Positions 7,982 to 17,817 of a stretch of 64,000 nucleotides of DNA are shown here, one piece after another. Location of the stretch: positions 1,736,001-1,800,000 of the forward strand of contig NZ_CP012502.1 of NCBI RefSeq assembly GCF_001721685.1. The letters are read 5' to 3'. The stretch's first letter is position 1, and the number at the start of each line of letters is the position of its first letter. The stretch comes from Salisediminibacterium beveridgei (lineage in GTDB: Bacteria; Bacillota; Bacilli; Bacillales; Salisediminibacteriaceae). Both the position numbers and the translations under genes were made by a program. The notes below the pieces were generated by a model. The model did no database searches. It saw only the letters and a list, made by a program, of their open reading frames with translations, and was not told where the DNA came from.

Positions 7982-9211
7982 ATGATGACTACAACAGATC
8001 AACAATCGATCACACTACTCGAAAAAGGACATATCACATCACCAAAAGGCTTTCAGGCTGGCGGTGTTCATTGCGGACTTCGAAAAACAAAACTTGACTT
8101 CGGCTGGATTCACTCGGACGTGCCAGCGGATGCTGCAGGAGTATATACACTAAATGCATTCCGGGCTGCACCACTTCACGTGACAAAGGAAGCAATCGAT
8201 TCAAACGGTAAATTGCAAACAATCATTACAAACAGTGCAGTAGCTAACTCATGCACCGGCCCGCTGGGCGAAGAAAACGCTAAAGACATGCAAATGCTTG
8301 CTGCAAAAAAACTGCAAGTGCATCCATTTGATGTCGCTGTGCTATCCACAGGAGTCATTGGGGTTCAATTGCCAATGGACGAAATTAAAGCAGGGATTCA
8401 GGCGATGGATCAATCAGTCAATTATGGACCTGAGCGATTTGAACAAGCCATTCTGACAACTGATACGGTAACAAAACATACGGCTGTAAGCTGCGTAATT
8501 GATGGTAAAACCATCACTGTAGGTGGCGCCGCCAAAGGGTCCGGAATGATTCATCCGAACATGGCCACGATGCTCGCGTATATGACAACTGACGCCAATG
8601 TAGAACAGGAAAGTCTGCAGACGCTTCTTTCAGATGTAACCAATGACACCTACAATATGATTACAGTAGACGGTGATTCCAGCACGAATGATACCGTACT
8701 GCTTTTGGCAAACGGCGCACAAAAAAACGAGGCACTTAATGAAAAACATCCCGATTGGCCGTTGTTTAAAGAAGCAGTGAGAACTGTTTCAGAAACCCTT
8801 GCTAAGAAAATTGCCCAAGACGGTGAGGGGGCCACAAAGCTCGTTGCCGTCCATGTATTAAACGCACAATCAAAATCTTCTGCTCGTAAAGTAGCTAAAG
8901 CGGTCATTTCATCCAATCTGGTGAAAACAGCTGTATACGGTGCCGATCCAAACTGGGGACGAATTGTCTGCGCCGTCGGATACAGTGAAGAGCCCGTTGA
9001 TCCGAATACCGTTCATGTCAAACTTGGTGAGACTGTGGTCGTCGATGAGGGGTTGCCAGTCGCATTTGATGAAGATGCATCCAAAGTTTATCTTGGTAAC
9101 GATCAGGTGGATATCACAGTAGATCTGAATCAAGGAACCGAAAGTGCATGTGCCTGGGGTTGTGACCTGACTTATCAATACGTCAAGATCAATGCCAGTT
9201 ACAGAACATAA
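7982..9211 (+). CDS. argJ: bifunctional glutamate N-acetyltransferase/ornithine acetyltransferase
   Basis: ArgJ moves the acetyl group from N-acetylornithine to glutamate, closing the acetyl cycle, and in the bifunctional form also acetylates glutamate from acetyl-CoA. The 409-residue precursor should cleave itself between Ala195 and Thr196 in the MATML motif, freeing Thr196 as nucleophile. No argA or argE homologue lies in the cluster, consistent with the cyclic pathway. It starts 26 bp after argC with its own AAGGAG. Confidence 0.95.
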   Translation: MMTTTDQQSITLLEKGHITSPKGFQAGGVHCGLRKTKLDFGWIHSDVPADAAGVYTLNAFRAAPLHVTKEAIDSNGKLQTIITNSAVANSCTGPLGEENAKDMQMLAAKKLQVHPFDVAVLSTGVIGVQLPMDEIKAGIQAMDQSVNYGPERFEQAILTTDTVTKHTAVSCVIDGKTITVGGAAKGSGMIHPNMATMLAYMTTDANVEQESLQTLLSDVTNDTYNMITVDGDSSTNDTVLLLANGAQKNEALNEKHPDWPLFKEAVRTVSETLAKKIAQDGEGATKLVAVHVLNAQSKSSARKVAKAVISSNLVKTAVYGADPNWGRIVCAVGYSEEPVDPNTVHVKLGETVVVDEGLPVAFDEDASKVYLGNDQVDITVDLNQGTESACAWGCDLTYQYVKINASYRT

Positions 9212-9226
9212 AGGAGTCGACACAGA

Positions 9227-10000
9227 ATGAAACCAATCGTCATAAAAATCGGCGGAAGTACCATTGAAAACCTTCCGGATACCTTCTATCAAGAAATCGG
9301 ATTACTGATGAAATCACGACCTGTAGTCATCGTTCACGGGGGAGGACCAGCCATCAACAATCGATTAAAGGAGCTGGATATCGAACCCGATTTCCACAAA
9401 GGACTCAGAATTACTACTCCTGAAATTATGGAAGTCGTAGAGCAGGTACTTGCAGGAAGCCTGAATAAAAAACTCGTACGCCATTTCTATATTAATCAGG
9501 TTGTGGCTGCAGGTATTTCAGGGCAGGATGGCGGGTTATTAATCGCAGAAAAAATGGACGAGCATATCGGTCTTGTTGGCGATATTAAAAACGTTCAACC
9601 AGCGATACTGAATGTACTGCTTGATCAAAATATCGTTCCGGTTGTCTCACCAGTTGGTCTGAGTCAAAGCGGAGAACCACTCAACATTAATGCCGATCAC
9701 GCTGCTGTTCATATTGCAAAAGCACTGAATGCTTCAATGCTGTTTGCAACGGATGTTCCTGGCGTGATGGAGAACGGTTCGGTATTGCATCAGCTGAACC
9801 AGGAGGATGTTACCCGTTTGAAAGCAGAAGGAATCATCATCGGAGGTATGATTCCAAAAGTGGATTCTGCACTCTTTGCTATTGAAGCCGGTGTTGATGA
9901 GGCTGTTATCTTAAATGGTTTTCAATCACAAGTGATTGCGAACTATTTCAAAGGGAAATCCGTGGGAACCAGATTCAAAAAAAAGGTGGCACAGACATGA
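9227..10000 (+). CDS. argB: acetylglutamate kinase
   Basis: This 257-residue amino-acid kinase phosphorylates N-acetylglutamate. The N-terminal KIGGS and the VIVHGGGPAIN loop near residue 38 bind the phosphates. The protein lacks the long N-terminal helix typical of arginine-inhibited hexameric forms, so it is probably the short, arginine-insensitive type; that is inference. It begins 15 bp after argJ and overlaps argD by four bases. Confidence 0.95.
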   Translation: MKPIVIKIGGSTIENLPDTFYQEIGLLMKSRPVVIVHGGGPAINNRLKELDIEPDFHKGLRITTPEIMEVVEQVLAGSLNKKLVRHFYINQVVAAGISGQDGGLLIAEKMDEHIGLVGDIKNVQPAILNVLLDQNIVPVVSPVGLSQSGEPLNINADHAAVHIAKALNASMLFATDVPGVMENGSVLHQLNQEDVTRLKAEGIIIGGMIPKVDSALFAIEAGVDEAVILNGFQSQVIANYFKGKSVGTRFKKKVAQT

Positions 10001-11208
10001 ATACAAAAACTTCGAATTCAACAGCTGTTATGAATACGTATGGTCGATTCCCCATTGTACTTGTAAAAGGGAAAGGGGCCTGTGTAACGGCGGAAGATGG
10101 CTCTGAGTATCTGGACTTCACGTCCGGCATAGCCACATGCAATCTTGGACATTGTCCGGAAATCATCACCGACGCACTGCATAAACAGCTTGATACACTC
10201 TGGCATGTTTCCAATTTATATCACATTCCTGTTCAGCAGCAATTGGCAGAAATTCTAACGGAAAATACACACTTTCAGCAGGTGTTCTTCTGCAACAGCG
10301 GAGCTGAAGCGAACGAAGCTGCAATCAAACTGGTGAAAAAATACTGGTCGGATCAAAAAGCAATTGAGCGAAATACCATCATCACCTTCAGTCATTCATT
10401 TCATGGGCGAACCGGCACAACGATGGCTGCCACAGCTCAGGAAAAAATACACCAAGGGTTTGCACCTTTAACCCCCGGGTTTCAGTATGCAAATTACAAT
10501 GATCCTCAAGCACTGAACATGATCAATACGGATTCAACTGCAGCCGTTATGCTTGAACTCATTCAAGGAGAAGGCGGCGTGATTCCGGCTGAGACTGAAT
10601 GGGTCAAACTGCTTTGCGAAGAATGCCAACGGCAAGGAATTCCAGTCCTTATTGATGAGGTACAGTCAGGCATTGGCCGGACAGGCACATTTTACGCTTA
10701 TGAACAATTTGACATCCAACCTGATATCATTACTTCTGCCAAAGGCTTAGGTTCAGGATTTCCAATTGGAGCAATGCTTGCCAGTGAAAAATTCAGCAGA
10801 CATTTTACACCAGGAACACACGGCAGCACTTTCGGGGGTAACCCATTGGCTGCAACGGCGGCACTTGAAACCGTGAAAATCGTAAAAAACGAATCATTTC
10901 TGCAATCTGTCAAAGAACAAAGCGACTGGTTTGTGAATAAACTCGAACAGATGGCTTCCTCATTCAACCTGATTGAAGAAGTCAGAGGAAAAGGATTTTT
11001 AATTGGGATACAATTGAAAATTGATGCCATAACCGTTATCAAGGCTCTCCATGATAAAGAGATTCTCACCCTGCCGGCAGGACCAAATGTTCTGCGGATA
11101 TTACCACCACTGAACGTCAGGAACGATCAGTTGGTTCATTTTGCAAATAAATTACAAGAAGTATTAACGGAAATACAACATAACAAGGAGGACGAAAATC
11201 ATGAATAA
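9997..11208 (+). CDS. argD: acetylornithine aminotransferase
   Basis: A 403-residue class III PLP-dependent aminotransferase that makes N-acetylornithine from the semialdehyde and glutamate. Visible landmarks are the FCNSGAEANEAAIKL segment, LIDEVQSGIGRTG, and the PLP-binding Lys249 in SAKGLG. ATGA overlap with argB and an 8-bp overlap with carA place it firmly inside the operon. Confidence 0.95.
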   Translation: MNTKTSNSTAVMNTYGRFPIVLVKGKGACVTAEDGSEYLDFTSGIATCNLGHCPEIITDALHKQLDTLWHVSNLYHIPVQQQLAEILTENTHFQQVFFCNSGAEANEAAIKLVKKYWSDQKAIERNTIITFSHSFHGRTGTTMAATAQEKIHQGFAPLTPGFQYANYNDPQALNMINTDSTAAVMLELIQGEGGVIPAETEWVKLLCEECQRQGIPVLIDEVQSGIGRTGTFYAYEQFDIQPDIITSAKGLGSGFPIGAMLASEKFSRHFTPGTHGSTFGGNPLAATAALETVKIVKNESFLQSVKEQSDWFVNKLEQMASSFNLIEEVRGKGFLIGIQLKIDAITVIKALHDKEILTLPAGPNVLRILPPLNVRNDQLVHFANKLQEVLTEIQHNKEDENHE

Positions 11209-12295
11209 AGGATATCTGGTACTGGAAACTGGAGATATACTCGAAGGAAAATGGATCGGACACCAGGATGAAACGATGGGTGAAGTCGTCTTTAATACCA
11301 GCATGACCGGATATCAGGAGATGATTACGGACCCCTCTTATGCCGGTCAGATTGTTACCCTTTGTTATCCATTAGTCGGTAACTATGGAATGAACCCGGA
11401 TGATAATGAAAGCCAAAAACCGGCCTGCCAGGGCGTTATAGTTGGTGAATCCTGCGATCAGCCAAGCAATGGCAAAATGACCAGCAGTTTTTCAGACCAG
11501 TTAGCGACGTGGGGGATACCCGGCTTAGCTGAGGTGAATACCCGAAAACTCGTCTCATTGATCCGAAAACACAAAACCTTGAAAGGGAAGATCACGGCAA
11601 ATCCAAAAACGGTGACTGTATTCCCTGAACCGTTATTTGCCCCAGGACAGCTGGTCGAGCAGGTTGCAGTCGAAAAAGCGGTATCCTATATCGGTCAGGG
11701 GAAACATGTTATCCTCCTCGACTTTGGTTATAAAGCTTCCATCCTGAACGACTTGCTGAAGCAAAACGTACGCGTGACCGTTGTACCTTACGATACTTCG
11801 CTTAAAGAGATTCAGAATATGAACCCTGACGGGATTTTAATCAGTAATGGTCCAGGAAATCCAGACGATCATGCCATGCATTTTCCAAAGATCAAAGCTC
11901 TGACAGACCTTTACCCAACGCTGGGCATTTGTCTTGGTCATCAGCTGATCGCTATGGCCTATGGTGCAAGTTCGAAAAAAATGGCCTTTGGTCACCGTGG
12001 AGGAAATCATCCTGTCCTGGATCATGAAACAGGGAAGATATGGATTACTTCTCAGAATCACAGCTATGAAATTGATCCGGAGAGTTGCATTGATCTGGAA
12101 CTCGCAGTCAGGTTTACCAATGTGAACGATACTGGAATTGAAGGTTTTTTCCACCCTGAAAAACCTGTCACTACGGTACAGTTTCATCCGGAAGCAAGGC
12201 CAGGTCCTGTTGACACAGACTATATTTTTGATGAATTTATTGAATCGCTCGTGTGTACTGGAGGGAAATCGTCATGTCAGATGCAGCAAGTCTGA
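11201..12295 (+). CDS. carA: carbamoyl-phosphate synthase small chain (arginine-linked)
   Basis: The 364-residue glutaminase subunit releases ammonia from glutamine for the large subunit. The C-terminal class I amidotransferase domain has nucleophile Cys244 in GICLGHQL and the QFHPEA histidine. Its place between argD and argF marks it as the arginine-specific enzyme, as in B. subtilis, where a separate pyrimidine-specific pair exists elsewhere. It overlaps carB by 22 bp. Confidence 0.95.
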   Translation: MNKGYLVLETGDILEGKWIGHQDETMGEVVFNTSMTGYQEMITDPSYAGQIVTLCYPLVGNYGMNPDDNESQKPACQGVIVGESCDQPSNGKMTSSFSDQLATWGIPGLAEVNTRKLVSLIRKHKTLKGKITANPKTVTVFPEPLFAPGQLVEQVAVEKAVSYIGQGKHVILLDFGYKASILNDLLKQNVRVTVVPYDTSLKEIQNMNPDGILISNGPGNPDDHAMHFPKIKALTDLYPTLGICLGHQLIAMAYGASSKKMAFGHRGGNHPVLDHETGKIWITSQNHSYEIDPESCIDLELAVRFTNVNDTGIEGFFHPEKPVTTVQFHPEARPGPVDTDYIFDEFIESLVCTGGKSSCQMQQV

Positions 12296-15200
12296 AAAAA
12301 GTTCTCGTGGTCGGGTCCGGTCCAATTGTGATCGGACAGGCTGCCGAATTCGACTATGCAGGAACCCAGGCCTGCCTCGCACTAAAAGAGGCAGGCATTG
12401 AAGTCATCTTACTGAATAATAATCCAGCTACGATTATGACGGACTCATCCATTGTGGATCAGGTTTATTTTGAACCAATGACAGTCGCATCCATTGAAAT
12501 GATCTTTAAAGAAGAAAAACCTGATGGCATGATTGGCACTCTCGGTGGTCAAACCGGGCTGAACTTAACGATTGCAGCCTACGACGCCGGTCTCTATGAA
12601 AAGTACGGTGTAGAGCTTCTGGGCACATCTGTGGAGGCGATTCAAAAAGGGGAAGACCGGGAGAAATTCCGTACTCTCATGCTTGATATCGATGAACCGG
12701 TGGCTGATTCATCTATTGTTGAAACCATTGAAGAGGGAAAGTCATTTATCGAAGAGATCGGCTACCCTGTGATTTTGCGTCCTGCATATACATTAGGAGG
12801 AGCCGGTGGTGGTTTTGCATACAATGACGATGAATTTGAAACGATTTTAAAAAATGGATTGAAACAAAGTCCAATTCAGCAAGTACTTGTGGAAAAAAGC
12901 ATTAAAGGGTGGAAAGAAATTGAGTATGAAGTCATGCGTGACGTCAACGACACTTGCACCATTGTCTGCAATATGGAGAATCTCGACCCCGTCGGCGTGC
13001 ATACCGGTGATTCCATTGTAGTGGCGCCTTCTCAGACGTTAACGGATATCCAGTTTCAAATGCTGAGAACCTCCTCTTTGAAAGTCATACGGGCACTTGG
13101 TGTCATTGGGGGTTGTAACATTCAATTTGCTCTTCACCCGGAAACTGATGAATATGTGATTATTGAAGTAAACCCCCGAGTCAGCCGATCCTCCGCTTTG
13201 GCTTCAAAAGCAACAGGATACCCAATTGCACGAATTGCAACTCAATGTGCTCTCGGCATGAAACTACATGAAATCATAAATCCCATAACCGGGAACACTT
13301 TTGCATCCTTTGAACCGGCACTGGATTATATTGTCGTCAAACTCCCAAGATTCCCATTTGATAAATTTTCCGAAGCAGACCGTTCACTTGGTACACAGAT
13401 GAAGGCCACTGGAGAAGTCATGGCATTGGATCGTACTTTTGAAGGTGCTATGAATAAAGCGTTGCGATCGCTTGAAATGAATGTCCGGTCTCTTCATATG
13501 CCGTTGATTTCTAAAAGCAGTGATGATCATCTGGACACTCTCTTGACCGATGCAAACGATCTTCGTCTTTTTGCATTGGCTGAAGCGATCAGAAGGGGTA
13601 TCAGCATCGAAAAAATTAATGAAAAAACAGCAATCGATCACTGGTTCCTTGCCAAAATTGAGCATATGGTTTCCCTTGAAACAGAAGCCGAAACCATGAA
13701 AGTTGCGGATATTACTGATGAATGGCTAAAGAAAGTAAAGCGATATAACTTGAGTGATGAATGGCTCGCTGTTCAACTCGGCATTCCGTTTCTGAAACTG
13801 CGCGAATGGTACGATGACTTCGGAATGAAGCCTGGCTATCAGCTGGTTGACACATGTGCAGGGGAATTCGATGCAGAAACACCTTATTATTATTCCAGTT
13901 GGAGCGGTCATGATGAGGTCACACCCGACCCGAATACCAAAAAGATTCTTGTATTAGGTTCTGGACCGATCCGGATTGGTCAGGGCATTGAATTTGATTA
14001 TTGTTCAGTTCATGCGGTAAAAGCCGTTCAAAAAGCAGGATTTGAAGCGATTATTATCAATAATAACCCGGAAACGGTGAGTACCGATTATGCAGTAGCT
14101 GACCGGCTGTACTTTGAACCCCTGGCACTGGATGATGTGTGGAGTGTCATTGTGAAAGAGCAGGTTGAAGGGGTTATCGTCCAATTTGGCGGTCAAACCG
14201 CGATTAATCTCGCCGCAGATCTTGACGCACTAGGTGTCCATATATACGGGACATCACCAACAAATATTGACGCAGTGGAGGACCGGGAAGCGTTCTATCA
14301 TCTCTTGAATCAGCATGGGATCGAACACATCCGCGGTGAGATGGCACATAGCCCACATGAACTCGAAGGGGCAGCAAATGAGCTTGGCTTTCCGGTATTA
14401 ATCAGACCATCCTATGTCATTGGTGGGCAGTCCATGTTTATCTGTTACGACCACCATGAGCTTGCATCGTATGCAGAACGTATTCAGCTGGAAACCAACG
14501 ACCGCTGCTGGCCTTTGTTAATTGATCAATACGTACCCGGGAAAGAATGTGAAGTGGATGTGATTACCGACGGCGAAGATATTTTAATTCCTGGTATCTT
14601 TGAACACCTTGAAAAGGCAGGGGTGCATTCTGGAGACAGCGTCACAATTTTCCCATCGATTACATTGACTGAAAAAGAAAAAGCATCGATCTCATCGATT
14701 TCAGAAACCATTGCAAAAGAAGGTTGCATCATTGGCATTATGAATATTCAATTTGTTCTCGATCAAGGTCATGTCTATGTACTTGAAGTCAATCCACGAT
14801 CATCGAGAACGGTGCCGATCATGAGTAAAGTCACTGGAGTCCCGATGATTGAATACGCCGTACGCGCTCAGCTCGGTGAAAAAATAACAGACATTTCACC
14901 TGTAGTTGGACTGATGGACGATCTTCCGTACTATACCGTCAAAGCACCGGTCTTCTCAGCGACCAAACTGAAAGGCGTCGACCACGTACTCGGTCCCGAA
15001 ATGAAGTCAACAGGAGAAATTATCGGAATGGGGCAAACAAAGGAAGAAGCATTAAAGAAAGCAACCGTGCACATGCAAGGCTCTGAAGATTCAATGGCTG
15101 AACAAAACTGGTTTGTGTCCGTATCAGATCGAATCAAACCTGAATTTAATCAACTTTTGGACCAACTCAAAGTAAAACCAGGTAAATTCTATGCAACTCC

Positions 15201-15516
15201 AGGAACGGCAAATTGCCTGAAAGAAGCGGGTGTCGGGAATGTCGTTATTCTTGATGACAAAGACGACATCCATAATCTTTTTAAAATCGATCCTCCTTCA
15301 ATTGTGTTAAATATTGCAAACCAGGGGAGACAAAAGCAAAAAGTCGGATTTTTCATCCGGGAATGTGCCACTAAATTTGATGTGCCGTGTTACACAAACA
15401 TTGACACGTTCAAAGAAGTCACGGGTACCGGTGATGAACGATCCGCTGCGGATTATGGGATACACACACTGCAGTATTACCTGACACAAAACGGAAAAGA
15501 GGTATCACAAGGATGA
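12274..15516 (+). CDS. carB: carbamoyl-phosphate synthase large chain (arginine-linked)
   Basis: A 1080-residue synthetase that makes carbamoyl phosphate from bicarbonate, ammonia and two ATP. The two homologous halves are clear: each starts with a GSGPIxIGQ loop (near residues 18 and 564) and contains an ATP-grasp domain. A C-terminal MGS-like domain of about 150 residues ends the protein. The ATG at 12274 has GGAGGG eight bases upstream and starts inside carA; an in-frame GTG at 12253 lacks a site. Slightly longer than typical arginine-specific forms. Confidence 0.95.
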   Translation: MSDAASLKKVLVVGSGPIVIGQAAEFDYAGTQACLALKEAGIEVILLNNNPATIMTDSSIVDQVYFEPMTVASIEMIFKEEKPDGMIGTLGGQTGLNLTIAAYDAGLYEKYGVELLGTSVEAIQKGEDREKFRTLMLDIDEPVADSSIVETIEEGKSFIEEIGYPVILRPAYTLGGAGGGFAYNDDEFETILKNGLKQSPIQQVLVEKSIKGWKEIEYEVMRDVNDTCTIVCNMENLDPVGVHTGDSIVVAPSQTLTDIQFQMLRTSSLKVIRALGVIGGCNIQFALHPETDEYVIIEVNPRVSRSSALASKATGYPIARIATQCALGMKLHEIINPITGNTFASFEPALDYIVVKLPRFPFDKFSEADRSLGTQMKATGEVMALDRTFEGAMNKALRSLEMNVRSLHMPLISKSSDDHLDTLLTDANDLRLFALAEAIRRGISIEKINEKTAIDHWFLAKIEHMVSLETEAETMKVADITDEWLKKVKRYNLSDEWLAVQLGIPFLKLREWYDDFGMKPGYQLVDTCAGEFDAETPYYYSSWSGHDEVTPDPNTKKILVLGSGPIRIGQGIEFDYCSVHAVKAVQKAGFEAIIINNNPETVSTDYAVADRLYFEPLALDDVWSVIVKEQVEGVIVQFGGQTAINLAADLDALGVHIYGTSPTNIDAVEDREAFYHLLNQHGIEHIRGEMAHSPHELEGAANELGFPVLIRPSYVIGGQSMFICYDHHELASYAERIQLETNDRCWPLLIDQYVPGKECEVDVITDGEDILIPGIFEHLEKAGVHSGDSVTIFPSITLTEKEKASISSISETIAKEGCIIGIMNIQFVLDQGHVYVLEVNPRSSRTVPIMSKVTGVPMIEYAVRAQLGEKITDISPVVGLMDDLPYYTVKAPVFSATKLKGVDHVLGPEMKSTGEIIGMGQTKEEALKKATVHMQGSEDSMAEQNWFVSVSDRIKPEFNQLLDQLKVKPGKFYATPGTANCLKEAGVGNVVILDDKDDIHNLFKIDPPSIVLNIANQGRQKQKVGFFIRECATKFDVPCYTNIDTFKEVTGTGDERSAADYGIHTLQYYLTQNGKEVSQG

Positions 15517-16439
15517 CTACACCAAAACACTTTCTCACGATGCTCGATTATGATAAAGAGATGATTCAAGCACTTTTAGAAGATGCAAAACAGCTTAAAA
15601 AAGAATTAAAAGAAGGGACGCCACATCCGCATTTAAAGGGGAAAACACTTGCGATGATTTTTGAAAAATCATCCACCAGAACACGGGTCTCATTCGAAGT
15701 AGGCATGCTCCAGTTAGGAGGTCATGCTTTGTTTCTAAGCAGCAACGAAATTCAACTTGGCCGAGGCGAACCTATATCAGACACGGCGAAAGTTCTTTCC
15801 GGTTATGTCGATGGCATTATGATTCGAACCTTTGGACATAGCCGAATCGAAGAATTAGCAGACCAGGCAACTATACCGGTCATTAATGGATTGACGAATG
15901 AACACCATCCATGTCAGGTCATGGCTGATTTATTGACTATACAGGAACAAAAAGGAACTCTCGAAGGACTCACTGCCAGTTATATCGGTGATGGCTTTAA
16001 TAATGTGGCTCATTCTTTGATTCAGGGACTTTGTTTGATGGGCATGCATGTGAAAGTCGCTTCACCGGAGGGATACGAACCGGACCCTGCAATTATGCAT
16101 GAAGCAGAGGTGATCGCTGGTGAACAGGGTGGTTCACTCGCGTTTTCACATTCGGCACAAACTGCGATTCAGGATTCGGATGTTGTCATTACAGACGTCT
16201 GGGCCAGTATGGGAAATGAAGCCGAAAAGGAACAGCGCTTGAACGATTTTCAAGGTTTCCAAGTCAATCAGGAACTCACTGAACATGCAAAAGATGATTA
16301 TATATTCTTGCACTGTCTTCCAGCGCACCGGGGAGAAGAAGTGACATCCGAAATCATTGATGGTTCTCACTCCGTTGTGTTTGAAGAAGCAGAGAATCGA
16401 CTTCATGCACAAAAGGCCATTTTGAAAAAACTATTATGA
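15513..16439 (+). CDS. argF: ornithine carbamoyltransferase
   Basis: The 308-residue enzyme joins ornithine and carbamoyl phosphate into citrulline. It has the carbamoyl-phosphate loop STRTRVSFE (from residue 54), HHPCQVMAD for ornithine, and the HCLPAHRGEE signature near residue 267. The ATGA overlap with carB couples it to the operon. The operon's first transcript probably ends or is re-initiated after this gene, since argG has its own promoter. Confidence 0.95.
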   Translation: MTTPKHFLTMLDYDKEMIQALLEDAKQLKKELKEGTPHPHLKGKTLAMIFEKSSTRTRVSFEVGMLQLGGHALFLSSNEIQLGRGEPISDTAKVLSGYVDGIMIRTFGHSRIEELADQATIPVINGLTNEHHPCQVMADLLTIQEQKGTLEGLTASYIGDGFNNVAHSLIQGLCLMGMHVKVASPEGYEPDPAIMHEAEVIAGEQGGSLAFSHSAQTAIQDSDVVITDVWASMGNEAEKEQRLNDFQGFQVNQELTEHAKDDYIFLHCLPAHRGEEVTSEIIDGSHSVVFEEAENRLHAQKAILKKLL

Positions 16440-16454
16440 ATTTGTATTCTTCTG

Positions 16455-16483
16455 TAGACTTTTGCATAAAGATACGTTATCAT
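16455..16483 (+). promoter_or_regulatory. probable sigma-A promoter of argGH
   Basis: TAGACT (16455-16460) and TATCAT (16478-16483) are separated by 17 bp and match the consensus at four and five positions. Confidence 0.55.
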
Positions 16484-16499
16484 AGATAAAAATACTTTG
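16481..16499 (+). promoter_or_regulatory. possible ARG box at argG
   Basis: The A/T-rich 19-mer starting CATAGATAAAAAT agrees with the Bacillus ARG box at about 13 positions. Like the argC box, it overlaps the -10 and start region. The match is weaker and could be chance in an A/T-rich leader. Confidence 0.3.
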
Positions 16500-16515
16500 T
16501 TAGGGAGAGATTCAT

Positions 16516-17739
16516 ATGAGTAAAGGTAAAGTAGTATTAGCGTATTCCGGCGGATTGGATACATCCGTATGCATAAAGTATCTTCAAGAAGAATATGATT
16601 ACGAAGTCATTGCTTTAGGTCTTGAGATCGGTGAGGGGAAAGATCTTGAATCATTAAAAGAAAAAGCATTGGAAGTCGGCGCGGAAAAAGCCGTGATCAT
16701 AGACGCTAAGGAACTGTTGGCAAAAGAATATTTAATGCCGGCATTGAAGGCAAATTGCCTTTATGAAGGGAAATATCCTCTTTCTTCAGCACTATCAAGA
16801 CCTCTGATTTCGAAGTTACTTGTCGAAGTTGCTGAGCAGGAAGGTGCTGTAGCAGTGGCACACGGTTGTACAGGGAAAGGGAATGATCAGGTACGTTTTG
16901 AAGTATCCATTCAGGCACTTAATCCGGATCTTGAAGTGATTGCGCCGGTGAGAGAATGGGGAATGAACCGAGAAGATGAAATTGCCTATGCAAAAGAGAA
17001 GAACATCCCGATTCAGGTAAACCTGGAAAAACCTTATTCCATTGATGCAAACATCTGGGGCAGAGCCTGTGAAGCAGGCGTCCTTGAAGATACATGGAAA
17101 GAAGCACCGGAAGAAGCTTTCGATTGGACTGCGTCCATTGCAGACACACCGGATGAACCCGAATATGTCGAAATTGCCTTCACTGAAGGGGAGCCCACTT
17201 CATTGAATGGGGTCCCGATGCAACTTGCTGACCTGATTTTGGAACTGAATAAAATTGGCGGAAAGCATGGCGTTGGAAGAATTGATCATATCGAAAACCG
17301 ACTGGTTGGCATTAAGGCCAGAGAAGTATACGAAAATCCAGGGGCTTTGATTTTGATCAATGCACATAAGGAATTGGAATTCCTGACTTTGCCGAAAGAG
17401 ATTACACAGTTTAAAACAACCATTGATCAAAAAATGACACAGCTGATTTATGATGGACTCTGGTATTCCCCATTACGAACAGCATTGGATGCATTTGTGA
17501 ACGATACACAAAAGGTCGTCTCGGGTAAAATCCAGGTGAAACTTTGGAAGGGGACGCAAATGGTTGTCGCAAGACATTCAGATAACAGTCTATATAATGA
17601 AGAGCTGGCGACCTATTCAAAAGGCGACGCTTTCGATCACAATGCAGCTATGGGTTTCATTAAACTTTGGGGACTTACAACAAAGACTTATTCTCAAATT
17701 CATCAGAAGAAAAAGGCTGAAACTACCGGGAAAAAGTAA
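16516..17739 (+). CDS. argG: argininosuccinate synthase
   Basis: This 407-residue enzyme condenses citrulline and aspartate with ATP. The N-type ATP pyrophosphatase P-loop SGGLDTS lies at residues 11-17, and [13 protein letters not shown] supplies part of the citrulline/aspartate site. The ATG follows AGGGAGAG. It is separated from argF by 76 bp holding its own promoter and from argH by 78 bp holding a long hairpin. Confidence 0.95.
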   Translation: MSKGKVVLAYSGGLDTSVCIKYLQEEYDYEVIALGLEIGEGKDLESLKEKALEVGAEKAVIIDAKELLAKEYLMPALKANCLYEGKYPLSSALSRPLISKLLVEVAEQEGAVAVAHGCTGKGNDQVRFEVSIQALNPDLEVIAPVREWGMNREDEIAYAKEKNIPIQVNLEKPYSIDANIWGRACEAGVLEDTWKEAPEEAFDWTASIADTPDEPEYVEIAFTEGEPTSLNGVPMQLADLILELNKIGGKHGVGRIDHIENRLVGIKAREVYENPGALILINAHKELEFLTLPKEITQFKTTIDQKMTQLIYDGLWYSPLRTALDAFVNDTQKVVSGKIQVKLWKGTQMVVARHSDNSLYNEELATYSKGDAFDHNAAMGFIKLWGLTTKTYSQIHQKKKAETTGKK

Positions 17740-17763
17740 TATAATGATACTCAGAAGATTCAA

Positions 17764-17796
17764 AAACGACGGTGGTTCAATTATCCACCGTCGTTT
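17764..17796 (+). promoter_or_regulatory. 12-bp perfect stem-loop between argG and argH
   Basis: Bases 17764-17775 pair perfectly with 17785-17796 around a 9-base loop. No T run follows; CAATG comes next, then the argH ribosome site. It looks like a transcript-stabilising or partial-termination element that could set the argG:argH ratio. Confidence 0.6.
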
Positions 17797-17817
17797 CAAT
17801 GTTGGGAGGCCGTAAGG

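Noticed and set aside
12138..15489. Long alternative reading frames within carA and carB
   Set aside because: They overlap well-identified genes, lack ribosome sites and show no family motifs; they are by-products of codon use.
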